In this document: positions 33,556 through 42,606 of the stretch, one piece after another | Position numbering within the stretch: position 1 is the stretch's first letter | Layout of the letters: the number at the start of each line of letters is the position of its first letter | Position numbers and translations under genes: made by a program | DNA from: UMGS1279 sp045577695 | GTDB taxonomy: Bacteria > Bacillota > Clostridia > Oscillospirales > Acutalibacteraceae | NCBI GenBank assembly: GCA_045577695.1 | Contig: JAZNIW010000029.1 | Coordinates: forward strand, 1-64,000 | DNA length: 64,000 nt | Direction: 5' to 3' | Notes under the pieces: model-generated | What the model was told of the DNA's origin: nothing | The model's database searches: none | Seen by the model: only the letters and a program-made list of their open reading frames with translations

Positions 33556-34895
33556 AACAATCGCGCAGAAGGGCTTGGATTGTTTTGCTTTCGGTCATCA
33601 TCTTTGTGCTGGGCATCCTTTTATATTACGGAAAATTTGCCTTTCTGGGGGACGAATGGGCCACCTATCCGGCCAATAAACACCTCTATTCGGACGGACT
33701 TTTGACCAAAGCCGGTAGGATTACCGACCGAAACGGTGAGGTTTTGGCCATCACCGAAAACGGTAAACGTCACTTTCACGAACGGCAGAGTGTGCGCAAA
33801 GCCACCTTGCATGCCGTCGGCGATTTGCAAGGCTTTGTTTCAACCGGTATGCACAGCGCTTATCTAAGTGAACTTTGCGGATACGACCCTGTCAATGGCG
33901 TGTACAATCGAAGCGGAAAGGGAAACGATATAACCCTTACTTTAGACAGTGAGGTTTGTGTTACCGCCCTCAACGCTTTGGGAAATCGTGCCGGAACAGT
34001 AGGCATCTACAACTATCAAACGGGGGAATTGGTCTGTATGGTCAGCACCCCGACCTTCGATCCGCAACAAACAAGTCAGCCGAACGGAAAAGGAATCTAT
34101 GTTAACCGTTTTCTTTCCGGCGTATACACTCCCGGTTCCATTTTTAAATTGGTGACGGCGATGGCGGCCTTAGAAAACCTTTCTAATCCCAACGATTTAT
34201 GTTTTTCTTGTAAACACGGCATAACCATTGCGGGGGAATGGCTCAGTTGCCTTGGAAATCATCATAAGATTGAGCTAGACCAAGCTTTGGTATATTCTTG
34301 CAATGCTTTTTTTGGCCAAACGGCTCTAAAACTTGGCCGTAAGACTTTAACGAAGACGGCAGAAAAGGTAGGTTTTAATAAACCCCTTTCGATGGACGGA
34401 GTTTCGACTGCCCAAAGCAAATATGAGGTTAAGCAGTCTAACGATATTGATTTCGGGTGGTCCGGTGTCGGTCAACACAACGATTTGGTAAACCCCTTTC
34501 AATATCTCACCTTTATGGGAGGCATTGCCAACGGTGGTAAAAGCATTACACCTTATATGGTAAAAAAAATTACGACACCGTCCGGTATTCCTTTGCAAAG
34601 TGCACGCAGAAACACCATCCGTATGATGAGCACTACCACGGCCGACCGACTTACCGTAATGATGCGCAATAACGTGAAACGAAACTATGGGGATAGTCGC
34701 TTTGCGGGACTGAATGTTTGTGGCAAGACCGGCACGGCGGAAGTTGGTGATCAGGCCTTGCCGCATTCTTGGTTTGTGGGTTTTTGCGATAACGAGGAAT
34801 ATCCGTATGCTTTTACTGTAATTGTGGAAAACGCCGGTGCCGGAAACGGGGCGGCTACCCGTGTGGCCTCTACCGTTTTAAAGGCTTTAAGATAA
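33552..34895 (+). CDS. Penicillin-binding transpeptidase (PBP2/PbpA-like)
   Basis: A 447-aa class B penicillin-binding protein that cross-links peptidoglycan outside the membrane. One N-terminal anchor helix (about 8-28), a short linker with GRITDRNGEVLA, then the transpeptidase domain with all three active-site motifs: S196-IF-K199, S249-C-N, and K392-T-G. The N-terminal pedestal is much smaller than in cell-elongation PBP2, as in PbpA partners of RodA-like proteins. It overlaps the SEDS gene by 4 bases, matching the known SEDS-PBP functional pairing. Sporulation or cell-shape use cannot be decided here. Confidence 0.92.
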   Translation: MKQSRRRAWIVLLSVIIFVLGILLYYGKFAFLGDEWATYPANKHLYSDGLLTKAGRITDRNGEVLAITENGKRHFHERQSVRKATLHAVGDLQGFVSTGMHSAYLSELCGYDPVNGVYNRSGKGNDITLTLDSEVCVTALNALGNRAGTVGIYNYQTGELVCMVSTPTFDPQQTSQPNGKGIYVNRFLSGVYTPGSIFKLVTAMAALENLSNPNDLCFSCKHGITIAGEWLSCLGNHHKIELDQALVYSCNAFFGQTALKLGRKTLTKTAEKVGFNKPLSMDGVSTAQSKYEVKQSNDIDFGWSGVGQHNDLVNPFQYLTFMGGIANGGKSITPYMVKKITTPSGIPLQSARRNTIRMMSTTTADRLTVMMRNNVKRNYGDSRFAGLNVCGKTGTAEVGDQALPHSWFVGFCDNEEYPYAFTVIVENAGAGNGAATRVASTVLKALR

Positions 34896-34957
34896 AAGCA
34901 AAAATCCAATTGTGGTAGCGGCACCCTCCGTAAGGAAAGGCTGCAGTTGTGTTTGAC

Positions 34958-35188
34958 TATGGCGAGTGATATTGCTTCACAGTGATCGAATGCCGTACGC
35001 CTTTTGATATTGTCCTTTGGACCGTTTAGCCAAAGCATTCAAACTTGAATCAGGTTTTCATATTACTTTGCCGACGGGTAAAATATCACGATAAGACACA
35101 TCTTAGCATATCAATGAATACTTTGGCTAGGTATAAATTCAAAGTATGCAACCTACTATGACACTTTCCAACCGAAAGTGTCATTTTT
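34958..35188 (+). repeat. Dispersed hairpin element, copy 2
   Basis: It begins with TATGGCGAGTGATATTGCTT, a GGCGA...ACGCC stem set and ends in the exact 19-base word shared with copy 1 (35151-35169). The last part forms a perfect ATGACACTTTC/GAAAGTGTCAT stem followed by TTTTTAT, which probably terminates the FtsW-PBP transcript. The interior has diverged from copy 1. Confidence 0.5.
35158..35188 (+). terminator. Rho-independent terminator after the PBP gene
   Basis: 11-base perfect stem ATGACACTTTC (35158-35168) and GAAAGTGTCAT (35174-35184), CAACC loop, then T run. It is the right end of the repeat element. Confidence 0.8.
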
Positions 35189-35204
35189 ATTATAAAAAGA
35201 AATC

Positions 35205-35232
35205 GGAAGATACTTCCTTGAAAGTATCTTCC
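35205..35232 (-). terminator. Rho-independent terminator of the maltodextrin operon
   Basis: On the minus strand GGAAGATACTT, a short loop and AAGTATCTTCC are followed by GATTTCTTTTTAT. It starts about 18 bases after the glgP stop. Confidence 0.8.
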
Positions 35233-35250
35233 TACGGTTTGCTAGTGCTT

Positions 35251-37563
35251 TTATAAATGCCAAACCTTTTTTTGATATTGTGCAATGGTGGCATCGGCCG
35301 AAAAGTGGGATCCGGCCGCAATATTGCAAAGACTCATTCTGGCAAAGGCGTTTTGGTCTTGATAGGCCGTGTTGGCTGTCAAACGCGCTTGATAATAAGA
35401 GGGATAGTCCATTAATACCTTGTAGTGATCGGCGGTATTTCCTCCGTTGCCCCACAAAAGTGAAGCGAACAGGCCTTCAAAATTGCCGAGTGTTCCGTCT
35501 TTTAGCAGGTCAACCACCAGACGGATGCGCTCGTTGGTGTAATAAATATTCATTGGGTCATAGTCGTACAGCGAGTCCAGTTCTTCTTTCGTGGCTCCAA
35601 AAACAAAGTTATTCTCCTCGCCGGCGAATCGAAAGATTTCAATGTTCGCGCCGTCTAAGGTGCCGATGGTGGGGGCGCCATTTAAACTGAGTTTCATATT
35701 TCCGGTGCCGCTGGCTTCGGTGCCGGCGGTCGAAAGTTGTTCCGAAAGGTCGGCGGCCGGAATGAGTTTCATTGCGGTTTTCACATTATAATCGGGAACA
35801 AAAACCACCTGTAAAAAGCGCCGAGCCGTTTCATCTTTTTTTAGCAGGTCAGAAACAGCGCCGATGAACCGAATGATTTCCTTGGCTAAAAAATAACCCG
35901 GAGCAGCCTTACCCGAAAAGAAGAAAACAGTGGGATGGAAGTTGGTTAATCGGCCGTTTTTCAAGTCGAGATAAAGCCCCAATACGGCCAAAATATTGAG
36001 TAGTTGCCGTTTGTATTCGTGAATACGTTTGATTTGCATACTAAAGAGAAAAGAGGGGTTGACATCAATGCTTTTTTCCTCTTTTAAGAAGCGGGATAAC
36101 TGCTCCTTTTTGGTTTGTTTAATCTTCCGTAGTTCGGTAAGATCGGCCGCGTTTTGAAAATTTCTTAGTTGCGCTAAGAGGGGTAGGTCTTGTCTCCATT
36201 CCGGCCCGATGCGTGCATCGGCGAAGTGGGAAAGTTCGGGATTGGCCAAACAAAGGAAGCGGCGATGCGAAATGCCGTTGGTGATGTTGATAAAGCGGTC
36301 GGGATAGAGGGTGTTCCACTTGGAAAAAATGGTTTCACGAATAAGGTTGCTGTGAATTTCGGCCACCCCGTTGACACGGTGCGAGGCGTATACCGCAAGG
36401 TCAGCCATCTGCCATTTTCCGTTTTTTTGCAGAGAAAAAGTTTCGCCCTTTTCACACTTCTTTTCTGATCGGCGCAATCGGTTGTTCAACCATACTGCGT
36501 AGGGATACACACGTGGCAGGATGCGTGCGAACAGTGCATCATCAATGCATTCCAGCGCCTCCGCCATGACAGTATGATTGGTGTAAGAAAATACGGAAAA
36601 AGCCAATTGAAAAGCCGCTTCAAAGTCAAGCAAATCGTCTTCACACAAGCGGCGGAGCAGTTCCAGTACGGCCACAGCCGGATGGGTGTCGTTGAGTTGA
36701 ATTTGGAGAAAATCGGGTAATACATTTACCGGTTGCCCGGTTTTTCGAAAATCCGCCAAGAGTGATCCAATTGAAGCGGCCGAAAAGAAATATTCTTGTT
36801 TTAAGCGGAGTTCTTTCCCGGCATCGGTGTCGTCGGGCGGATATAAAAAGGCCGAAATGGCTGCCGCCCGATGGGAAGGAGCAAAAGCCTCAGAAAAGCG
36901 ACCGTTTGCAAAGGTGTTAAAACAAACCGGACAAATCGGCTCACAATCCCACAAACGCAGACGGTTGATGCGATTTGGCCCAACGATGGGAATGTCGTAG
37001 GGGACGGCCAAAACCGATTCGTCGCCAAAGGCGATAACTTCGGTTTGGTCGGGATGGGCTTTTTCAAAAGGGCAATCTTTTTGCCAAAGGTCAGGTTCTT
37101 CCACCTGAGTATGATTTTGAATTTTTTGCGAAAACAAGCCGTAACGATAGCGAATTCCATAGCCATCCAAGGGAATGTCTTGAACGGCGGCGGCATCCAG
37201 TAAACAGGCCGCCAGTCGTCCCAGTCCACCGTTTCCAAGTGCGGGGTCGGGGCCTTGTTCCAACAGGGAAAAGGAAAGGCCAACATCGGCCAAAGTCCTG
37301 CGGCATAGGTCCTCCAATCCAAGTGCCGCTAAACTTTGGGTGGTGAGATTGCCGGGCAAAAATTCGGCTGAAAAATAGGCGGCCCGCTTTTGACCTACAG
37401 ACCTTCGCGGCAGACGACAAAAGCAGTCCAGTAAAGCGACCGCTACCGCGCGTGTTGCGGCACGTCCCGAAGAAGCCGAATCGGTTATTTTCTGTTTTTG
37501 CAACTCGTTTTTTAGGCGCTCGACAAAGGTTTTGTTAAGAGGGTGTTCCGATAGAGGATGCAT
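35251..37563 (-). CDS. glgP: Glycogen/maltodextrin phosphorylase
   Basis: Phosphorolyses alpha-1,4-glucans to glucose-1-phosphate. The 770-aa protein has the family landmarks: EQGPDPALGNGGLGRLAACLLDA near residue 100, the DTHPAVAVLELLR segment, KRIHEYKRQLLN, and the PLP-binding lysine K624 in GTGNMKLSLNGA. Length is normal. ATG 37563 has AAAGGAG on the minus strand; the start lies inside malQ, giving a 29-base overlap that should couple translation. It is last of the five-gene operon, acting on glucan chains rearranged by MalQ. Confidence 0.95.
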   Translation of the reverse strand: MHPLSEHPLNKTFVERLKNELQKQKITDSASSGRAATRAVAVALLDCFCRLPRRSVGQKRAAYFSAEFLPGNLTTQSLAALGLEDLCRRTLADVGLSFSLLEQGPDPALGNGGLGRLAACLLDAAAVQDIPLDGYGIRYRYGLFSQKIQNHTQVEEPDLWQKDCPFEKAHPDQTEVIAFGDESVLAVPYDIPIVGPNRINRLRLWDCEPICPVCFNTFANGRFSEAFAPSHRAAAISAFLYPPDDTDAGKELRLKQEYFFSAASIGSLLADFRKTGQPVNVLPDFLQIQLNDTHPAVAVLELLRRLCEDDLLDFEAAFQLAFSVFSYTNHTVMAEALECIDDALFARILPRVYPYAVWLNNRLRRSEKKCEKGETFSLQKNGKWQMADLAVYASHRVNGVAEIHSNLIRETIFSKWNTLYPDRFINITNGISHRRFLCLANPELSHFADARIGPEWRQDLPLLAQLRNFQNAADLTELRKIKQTKKEQLSRFLKEEKSIDVNPSFLFSMQIKRIHEYKRQLLNILAVLGLYLDLKNGRLTNFHPTVFFFSGKAAPGYFLAKEIIRFIGAVSDLLKKDETARRFLQVVFVPDYNVKTAMKLIPAADLSEQLSTAGTEASGTGNMKLSLNGAPTIGTLDGANIEIFRFAGEENNFVFGATKEELDSLYDYDPMNIYYTNERIRLVVDLLKDGTLGNFEGLFASLLWGNGGNTADHYKVLMDYPSYYQARLTANTAYQDQNAFARMSLCNIAAGSHFSADATIAQYQKKVWHL

Positions 37564-39103
37564 AGCCGTTTCTCCTTTTCTTTGGTGTTGTTCGAAAATA
37601 TAAATCCGCCATTTCGACCAACGATTCTGCCAAGGCCGAATCCAAGGGTTCTGATAATCGCCAACACCAGTTATTTTGGGTTTTTGAGGGAGTGTTCAGA
37701 CGCGCCGAATCATCCAACCCCAGCAGGTCAGGCAAGGGGAATATGACGGTGTCGGCTTGACATTTCATTGTTTGCCGGAGCAACTGCTTTATAAGTTGTT
37801 CCGGCCTATCAACCCCCGTATAACGAAGAATTTGTTCTTTGGTTTTGTCCGAACACGTTTCCAAAAAACCGACCAAAGTTTGGTTGTCGTGGGTGCCGGT
37901 ATACACCACGGCATTGCTTGGAATACGGTGCCATAAATGAGGATTGTCTTGACCGGTAAAGGCAAACTGTACAATCCGCATACCGGGAAAGCCGATTTGT
38001 TCGATGAAGCGAATAACGGCGGGGGTAAGAAGTCCCAAATCTTCAGCAATGAAGCGGGTGGTTTCGGCCGCTTCTTGTAAGGCGGACAAAAGAGCACCGG
38101 CGGGGCCGCGTTTCCAAACGCCGTGTTTCGCTGTCGTCTGGTCGGATGGGATGGTATAGTATCGAAACATTCCGATAAAATGGTCCAACCGAAGCAAATC
38201 AAAGGATTTTGCCAAAAACGAAACCCTTTTTTTCCACCAATCGAAGTTGGTTTTTCGGTGGGCTTCCCAACGGTATAGGGGATTACCCCAACGTTGTCCG
38301 TTTGCCGAAAAAAGGTCGGGTGGCACGCCGGCCACATCGGTTGGATTCCCGTTTTCATCCAAACAAAACAAATCGGGATGAGCCCACACGTCGGCACTAT
38401 CCTCGGCTACATAAAGGGGTACATCTCCCATTATTCGAAGACCTTTTTTCGCGGCATATTCTTTGAGTTGTTGCCACTGTTGCCAAAAGACAAACTCCAA
38501 AAAGCAGGTTTGTGCCATACTCTCGTGACAATGGGTTTCTGCAAAGGAAAGAGCCGCTTGGGTTTTGGTTTTCCACTCTCCAAAGTGAGAGCGGCCGCGG
38601 TACCCCACCTGTTCTTTCAAGGCCCAAAAAACGGCATAGTCATACAACCATTTCCGGTTGTTTTTCAAAAAAGAGGCATAGGTCGATTGCTCAGAAGCGT
38701 CCCCTTTTTTCAAGAATCCGTAATAGGCCGGTTTTAATAGGGCTCGACGGGTACGAAAAAGGTCGCCGTAATTTACCTTTCCGGTATAGGGGCGCAAAAA
38801 GGCATCGTGTTCGCGTTTGGTCAACCATCCGCGGCTATATAATTCTTGCGGGTCAATAAAATAGGGATTGCCGGCAAAGGCCGAAAAACATTGGTATGGG
38901 CTATCTCCGTAGCCGGTCGGCCCCAATGGAAGCACTTGCCAAACAGAAGCACCGGCACGAGCGAGAAAATCGATGAAATTTTTGGCCGGTTGCCCTAACG
39001 TGCCAATGCCGTAGGGAGAATGAAGGGAGAAAATAGGCATTAAAATACCGTAGCCACGGGGAAGGGGCGGTTGCTTTTGCAACAAAGGTTTTTTTTGTTC
39101 CAT
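37535..39103 (-). CDS. malQ: 4-alpha-glucanotransferase (amylomaltase)
   Basis: GH77 enzyme that transfers maltodextrin segments and frees glucose. The 522-aa protein shows the expected N-terminus (YGIGTLGQPAKNFIDFLARAG, VLPLGPTGYGDSPYQ), IMGDVPLYVAEDSADVW, LLRLDHFIGMFRYY with its nucleophile aspartate, FIAEDLGLLTP with its acid/base glutamate, and VYTGTHDNQTL. ATG 39103 follows AAGGGG with a 3-base gap to the permease stop. With glgP it degrades imported maltodextrins. Confidence 0.95.
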   Translation of the reverse strand: MEQKKPLLQKQPPLPRGYGILMPIFSLHSPYGIGTLGQPAKNFIDFLARAGASVWQVLPLGPTGYGDSPYQCFSAFAGNPYFIDPQELYSRGWLTKREHDAFLRPYTGKVNYGDLFRTRRALLKPAYYGFLKKGDASEQSTYASFLKNNRKWLYDYAVFWALKEQVGYRGRSHFGEWKTKTQAALSFAETHCHESMAQTCFLEFVFWQQWQQLKEYAAKKGLRIMGDVPLYVAEDSADVWAHPDLFCLDENGNPTDVAGVPPDLFSANGQRWGNPLYRWEAHRKTNFDWWKKRVSFLAKSFDLLRLDHFIGMFRYYTIPSDQTTAKHGVWKRGPAGALLSALQEAAETTRFIAEDLGLLTPAVIRFIEQIGFPGMRIVQFAFTGQDNPHLWHRIPSNAVVYTGTHDNQTLVGFLETCSDKTKEQILRYTGVDRPEQLIKQLLRQTMKCQADTVIFPLPDLLGLDDSARLNTPSKTQNNWCWRLSEPLDSALAESLVEMADLYFRTTPKKRRNGYASSIGTPS

Positions 39104-39106
39104 CAG

Positions 39107-39943
39107 CTACCCCTTTACGGCACCGGCCACTACCCCTTGAATGATATAGCGCTGGCAGATAAGATAAAATAAAATAACCGGCAAAATGGTTAGCACCAAC
39201 ATAGCCATCAAAGCCCCCATATCGCGCGAACCGTAGCCACCTTGTAAATACTGAATGGCAATCGGCAGGGTTTTATAGTCGTTTCCAATTACCAAATAGG
39301 GAAGTAAATAGTCGTTCCAAATCCACATAGCATTTAAAATGGCTACCGTAACGGCGGTAGGGCGCAAAAGTGGAAAAACCACCGAAAAAAACAGGCGTAA
39401 AGGATGACATCCGTCCACAAAGGCGGCCTCCTCCACCTCCAAAGGAATGGCGCGCACAAACCCCGCGAAGAGGAATACGGACAGGCCGGCTCCGAACCCG
39501 AGATAGAGAATCAAAATACCGATTGGATTGTCCAAATGCAACAGATTGGCCGTTTTGGACATAGTGAACATCACCATTTGAAATGGGACAATCATACTAA
39601 AGACAAACAGATAGTAAAGAAGGGTGCAAAAACGGTTTTTTGCGCGGATGAGGTACCATGCCGTCATAGAGCTGCCGAAGGTTAGTAGAAGAACCGAACC
39701 GATGCTAATGAACAAAGAGTAACCAAAGGCCGAAAAAAATCCGATTTTTTCTATGCCGCTGAGGTAGTTGATAAGGCCCACAAAAGTATCGCCATTGGGC
39801 AAGCCGAAGGGGGCGTCGGTGATAAAGAATTGCCCCTTGAAAGAATTCATAAGCACCAAAAGAATGGGGGCTAAAAAAAGCAGCGAAAGAAGAATCAATA
39901 TCAAAACCCTACCGCGGGAAGCTGCGGCATATGGTCGTTGCAT
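39107..39943 (-). CDS. Maltodextrin-type ABC permease, MalG type
   Basis: A 278-aa permease with six helices and the ATPase-docking EAA loop VEEAAFVDGCHPLRLFFSVVFP. ATG 39943 follows GAGGAGG and overlaps the upstream gene by one base. The operon context with MalQ and GlgP suggests maltose or maltodextrin as substrate. No ATPase gene is linked. Confidence 0.9.
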   Translation of the reverse strand: MQRPYAAASRGRVLILILLSLLFLAPILLVLMNSFKGQFFITDAPFGLPNGDTFVGLINYLSGIEKIGFFSAFGYSLFISIGSVLLLTFGSSMTAWYLIRAKNRFCTLLYYLFVFSMIVPFQMVMFTMSKTANLLHLDNPIGILILYLGFGAGLSVFLFAGFVRAIPLEVEEAAFVDGCHPLRLFFSVVFPLLRPTAVTVAILNAMWIWNDYLLPYLVIGNDYKTLPIAIQYLQGGYGSRDMGALMAMLVLTILPVILFYLICQRYIIQGVVAGAVKG

Positions 39944-40788
39944 TATATTTCCTCCTCTCGATTTCTTGTAATATACAGTTGCAAAAGAGCCAACAATGCC
40001 ACCAATATGAAAAACACAACTCCTTTGGCCTGACCCACTCCTTCGTAACCGGCTCGGCCATAAAAGGTATTGTAAATATCCAAAGAGAGCATTGTGGTTT
40101 GGCGGTTGGGGGCACCGGCCGTCAGTGCGAGATTTTGATCAAAGAGTTTGAAGGAATTGGTAAGGGTTAAAAAGGTGCAAATGGCAAACGAAGGCTTGAG
40201 TAAAGGTAGGGTAATGTGCCTTAAAAGTTGGCCTTTGGTAGCACCGTCGATTTGAGCGGCTTCATTCAGTTGGGGTGGAATGTTGTTTAGTCCGGCAATA
40301 TAAATCACCATCATATACCCTATCATTTGCCAATTTGTCAGCACAATCAATCCCCAAAAACCATAAGCGGGGCTTGCTGTTAAATCGGTTGAAAAGGGAA
40401 GCAAAATTCCGTTGATAATCACCTGCCAAATATATCCCAGCACAATGCCGCCGATGAGGTTGGGTAGAAAGAAAACGGCGCGGAAGAAGGGATTGCCACG
40501 GCGCTTTCCCGCCAGCGCCAGTGCCAGTAAAAAAGCAAACAAATTCACCGTTATCATCGCGATGACCGTAAAGCGCACCGTAAACCACAACGCGTTGAGA
40601 AAATCACGGTTACCCGCAAAGGCAATGATATAGTTTTTTAGCCCCACAAAAGTGGCGTCGGTTACGGTGGTGAACTCGGTGAAGGAGAGGTAGATGCCCA
40701 TCCCGAACGGGATGAAAAAGGAAATCAAAAAAGCCAAGAGAGTTGGCAGAACAAAAATCGGAAAATAGCGGGGGAAATGTTTGTACAT
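39943..40788 (-). CDS. Maltodextrin-type ABC permease, MalF type
   Basis: A 281-aa permease with six helices; EAA loop reads NEAAQIDGATKGQLLRHITLP. ATG 40788 follows GGAG 8 bases upstream. It is shorter than E. coli MalF, lacking the large P2 loop, as is normal in Gram-positive bacteria. It is the partner of the permease at 39107. Confidence 0.9.
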   Translation of the reverse strand: MYKHFPRYFPIFVLPTLLAFLISFFIPFGMGIYLSFTEFTTVTDATFVGLKNYIIAFAGNRDFLNALWFTVRFTVIAMITVNLFAFLLALALAGKRRGNPFFRAVFFLPNLIGGIVLGYIWQVIINGILLPFSTDLTASPAYGFWGLIVLTNWQMIGYMMVIYIAGLNNIPPQLNEAAQIDGATKGQLLRHITLPLLKPSFAICTFLTLTNSFKLFDQNLALTAGAPNRQTTMLSLDIYNTFYGRAGYEGVGQAKGVVFFILVALLALLQLYITRNREEEI

Positions 40789-40815
40789 AGGTCATTCTCC
40801 GTTCCGTTTCACGCC

Positions 40816-42150
40816 TCAGTGTTGTTCGAATTCTTTTTGCCAATCTGCTACCACTTGATTTTTTACCTCGTCGAAGGATTTTTTTCCTTGGGCATACGAA
40901 AGCAAAGCCGCGCCGAAGTTTTCTTTAAAGGTCAAACTGGGAAAGACGGTAAAATCCCATGGAATGTTTTGAATATTGTCCTTGTTCATATAGCGAACCA
41001 CCTCGCGTGCAAGGGGGTCATCGGGCGTTTCTTCCTCTTTAAAGGTTGAAAAAGGGGTGATAAAATCTAACTTTTCGGTGACAAACTCTTTTCCGGTATC
41101 GCTGGAGAAAAGCCAGTATAAAAATTCTTCGGCTAATTTTTGCTCGGTTTCATTGGCGTTTTTATTGATGCACAGGTAGTTTTCGGTGCCGATACAAAGG
41201 CCTTGGGTTTCTTCCCCCTTGGTGCCAAAATAAATGGGCAAAAATTTAATATCTTGCTCTTTTACGGTGTTGCCGGTCACACTTTCAATTTGGCTCCACG
41301 CCCAGTTTCCGTTTTGCACCATCGCGCACTTGGAAAGAGCGAATTCGGCCATCGAGTCGGCTACGGATTTACTGCCCAGTAAAGTTTTGTCGGTGGTAGA
41401 GTGATCCAGATATAAATCGAAAATATTTTTAAAATTATCGGCATACGCAAAGGAAATCTTTTTGATTTCGTCCCCGGTTAAATCCACCTTATTTTTTTGA
41501 AATTCGTAGAAAATCGGTAGGTTGGCCAAATGGGTCTGCCAACGCCAGTCCTCCCCGCTTTTAAGCGAGGTAGAACCAAAGACGCCGTCAATTCCCAGTT
41601 TTTCTTTCAGGCGGGTCATATCTTCGACCACCGCTTTCAAATCAGCAAAACTGCGAATTTCATCGGCCGATTTTAGATCGGTTTTTTTCTCGTTCAAGCC
41701 GAAATATTTATCTAAAATGGCGGCGTTGTAGATGATGCCGTACCCCTCTACCACGTAAGGGATGCCGTAAACACCTTGTCCTTCGGTGATGGCCAAGGAT
41801 TTATCGGTCAAGGCGTCGTACAGAGCGGTGTCTTTTAAGTCCTTGCAGTAGGATTTCCAATCGTTGTAACCGCGTGGGCCGTTGATTTGAAAAATGGTCG
41901 GCGCGGAGGATTTGGCCATTTCAGATTTTAAGGTTTGCTCATAGGTGCCGGCGGCGGCGGTTACCACTTTGAGTTCGACCCCTTTTTCTTCTTTGTAAAC
42001 CTTGGCGATTTCTTTGTAAACATCAGCAATTTCCGGTTTAAAATTTAAATAGTAAATGGTTTCGGTTTCCTTGGCCTTGCAACCGGCCAACAGCGAAAAA
42101 CTGCCGAGCAGCAAAACCAATATCAGGATGAGGGAAGTGAATCGTTTCAT
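40816..42150 (-). CDS. Carbohydrate-binding lipoprotein of the maltodextrin ABC system
   Basis: A 444-aa family-1 solute-binding lipoprotein. Signal peptide with lipobox LAGC gives lipidated C24. The mature part has EQTLKSEMAKSSAPTIFQINGP, YGIPYVVEGYGIIYNAAILDKY and a C-terminal helix-rich lobe, as in MalE-type proteins. Two adjacent ATGs (42153 and 42150) are possible; 42150 has the better distance from AAGGAG. It is the first gene of the minus-strand operon; I see no convincing promoter in the region upstream. Confidence 0.9.
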   Translation of the reverse strand: MKRFTSLILILVLLLGSFSLLAGCKAKETETIYYLNFKPEIADVYKEIAKVYKEEKGVELKVVTAAAGTYEQTLKSEMAKSSAPTIFQINGPRGYNDWKSYCKDLKDTALYDALTDKSLAITEGQGVYGIPYVVEGYGIIYNAAILDKYFGLNEKKTDLKSADEIRSFADLKAVVEDMTRLKEKLGIDGVFGSTSLKSGEDWRWQTHLANLPIFYEFQKNKVDLTGDEIKKISFAYADNFKNIFDLYLDHSTTDKTLLGSKSVADSMAEFALSKCAMVQNGNWAWSQIESVTGNTVKEQDIKFLPIYFGTKGEETQGLCIGTENYLCINKNANETEQKLAEEFLYWLFSSDTGKEFVTEKLDFITPFSTFKEEETPDDPLAREVVRYMNKDNIQNIPWDFTVFPSLTFKENFGAALLSYAQGKKSFDEVKNQVVADWQKEFEQH

Positions 42151-42294
42151 CATTTTTCTCCTTTTTTGAAAAATTCGGTGAAGTTAGTGTGACCCAAAAA
42201 ATTTCAAAAATACAAAAGCAACAAGCAGAATGGCGCAGGAAAAAAATTTTTTTGTTTTGCCACTCAAATATCTCGTGTTTTTTGCAATTTTACC

Positions 42295-42323
42295 TTGACA
42301 ATGTCCCCCAATCGTACTAAAAT
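42295..42323 (+). promoter_or_regulatory. sigma-A promoter of rny
   Basis: TTGACA (42295-42300), 17-base spacer, TAAAAT (42318-42323). It implies transcription start near 42330 and a long untranslated leader. Confidence 0.7.
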
Positions 42324-42518
42324 AAAATTGGTATATTTTAAGAATCAAAAGGCAGTGTCCTTTGGGTTTATAACACTCGGTTTTCCCTTATTGCTTGTGG
42401 CGGCAATTTTGAAAACCGGTGGGAAGATATCCATTTGGTTGCAAACCGTCGCCGTTTTTGGCGTTTTTTACACTATTTGTTTTCAATCAGCCGCAAATTG
42501 GTCGGCGTTCTGTAACCC

Positions 42519-42579
42519 GGACGGGTGAAAAATACTCGTCCTATTTTTCTGCGTTGCTTTTTTACAAAAAGCAAAACGC
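42519..42579 (+). promoter_or_regulatory. rny leader hairpins, terminator-like
   Basis: First stem: GGACGGGT (42519-42526) and ACTCGTCC (42534-42541), 8 pairs with one wobble, followed by TATTTTTCT, which looks like a weak intrinsic terminator. Second stem: GCGTTGCTTTTT with AAAAAGC-AAAACGC (42551-42579), ending 11 bases before the ribosome site AAGGAGGTG. This arrangement would allow attenuation or translational control of RNase Y. Confidence 0.45.
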
Positions 42580-42606
42580 TTTATCATATAAGGAGGTGCA
42601 TACGAT

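Larger units (their letters stand above)
34896..35250. other. Gene-free stretch between convergent transcripts
   Basis: It holds copy 2 of the dispersed hairpin element (34958-35188), the CACCCTCCGTAAGGA word near 34921-34936, and the hairpin that ends the minus-strand glgP operon (35205-35232). No ORF with a ribosome site was found. Confidence 0.7.
42154..42606. other. Divergent intergenic region between the maltodextrin operon and rny
   Basis: It contains the rny promoter (42295-42323) and a roughly 275-base rny leader with two hairpins (42519-42548 and 42551-42579). A 77-codon ORF from 42295 starts inside the promoter and has no ribosome site, so I do not call it. On the minus strand, T-rich sequence precedes the binding-protein gene without a clear promoter. 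Confidence 0.65.

Noticed and set aside
42295..42528. 77-codon ORF upstream of rny
   Set aside because: It starts inside the TTGACA box of the rny promoter and has no ribosome site; the predicted transcript starts after its start codon.
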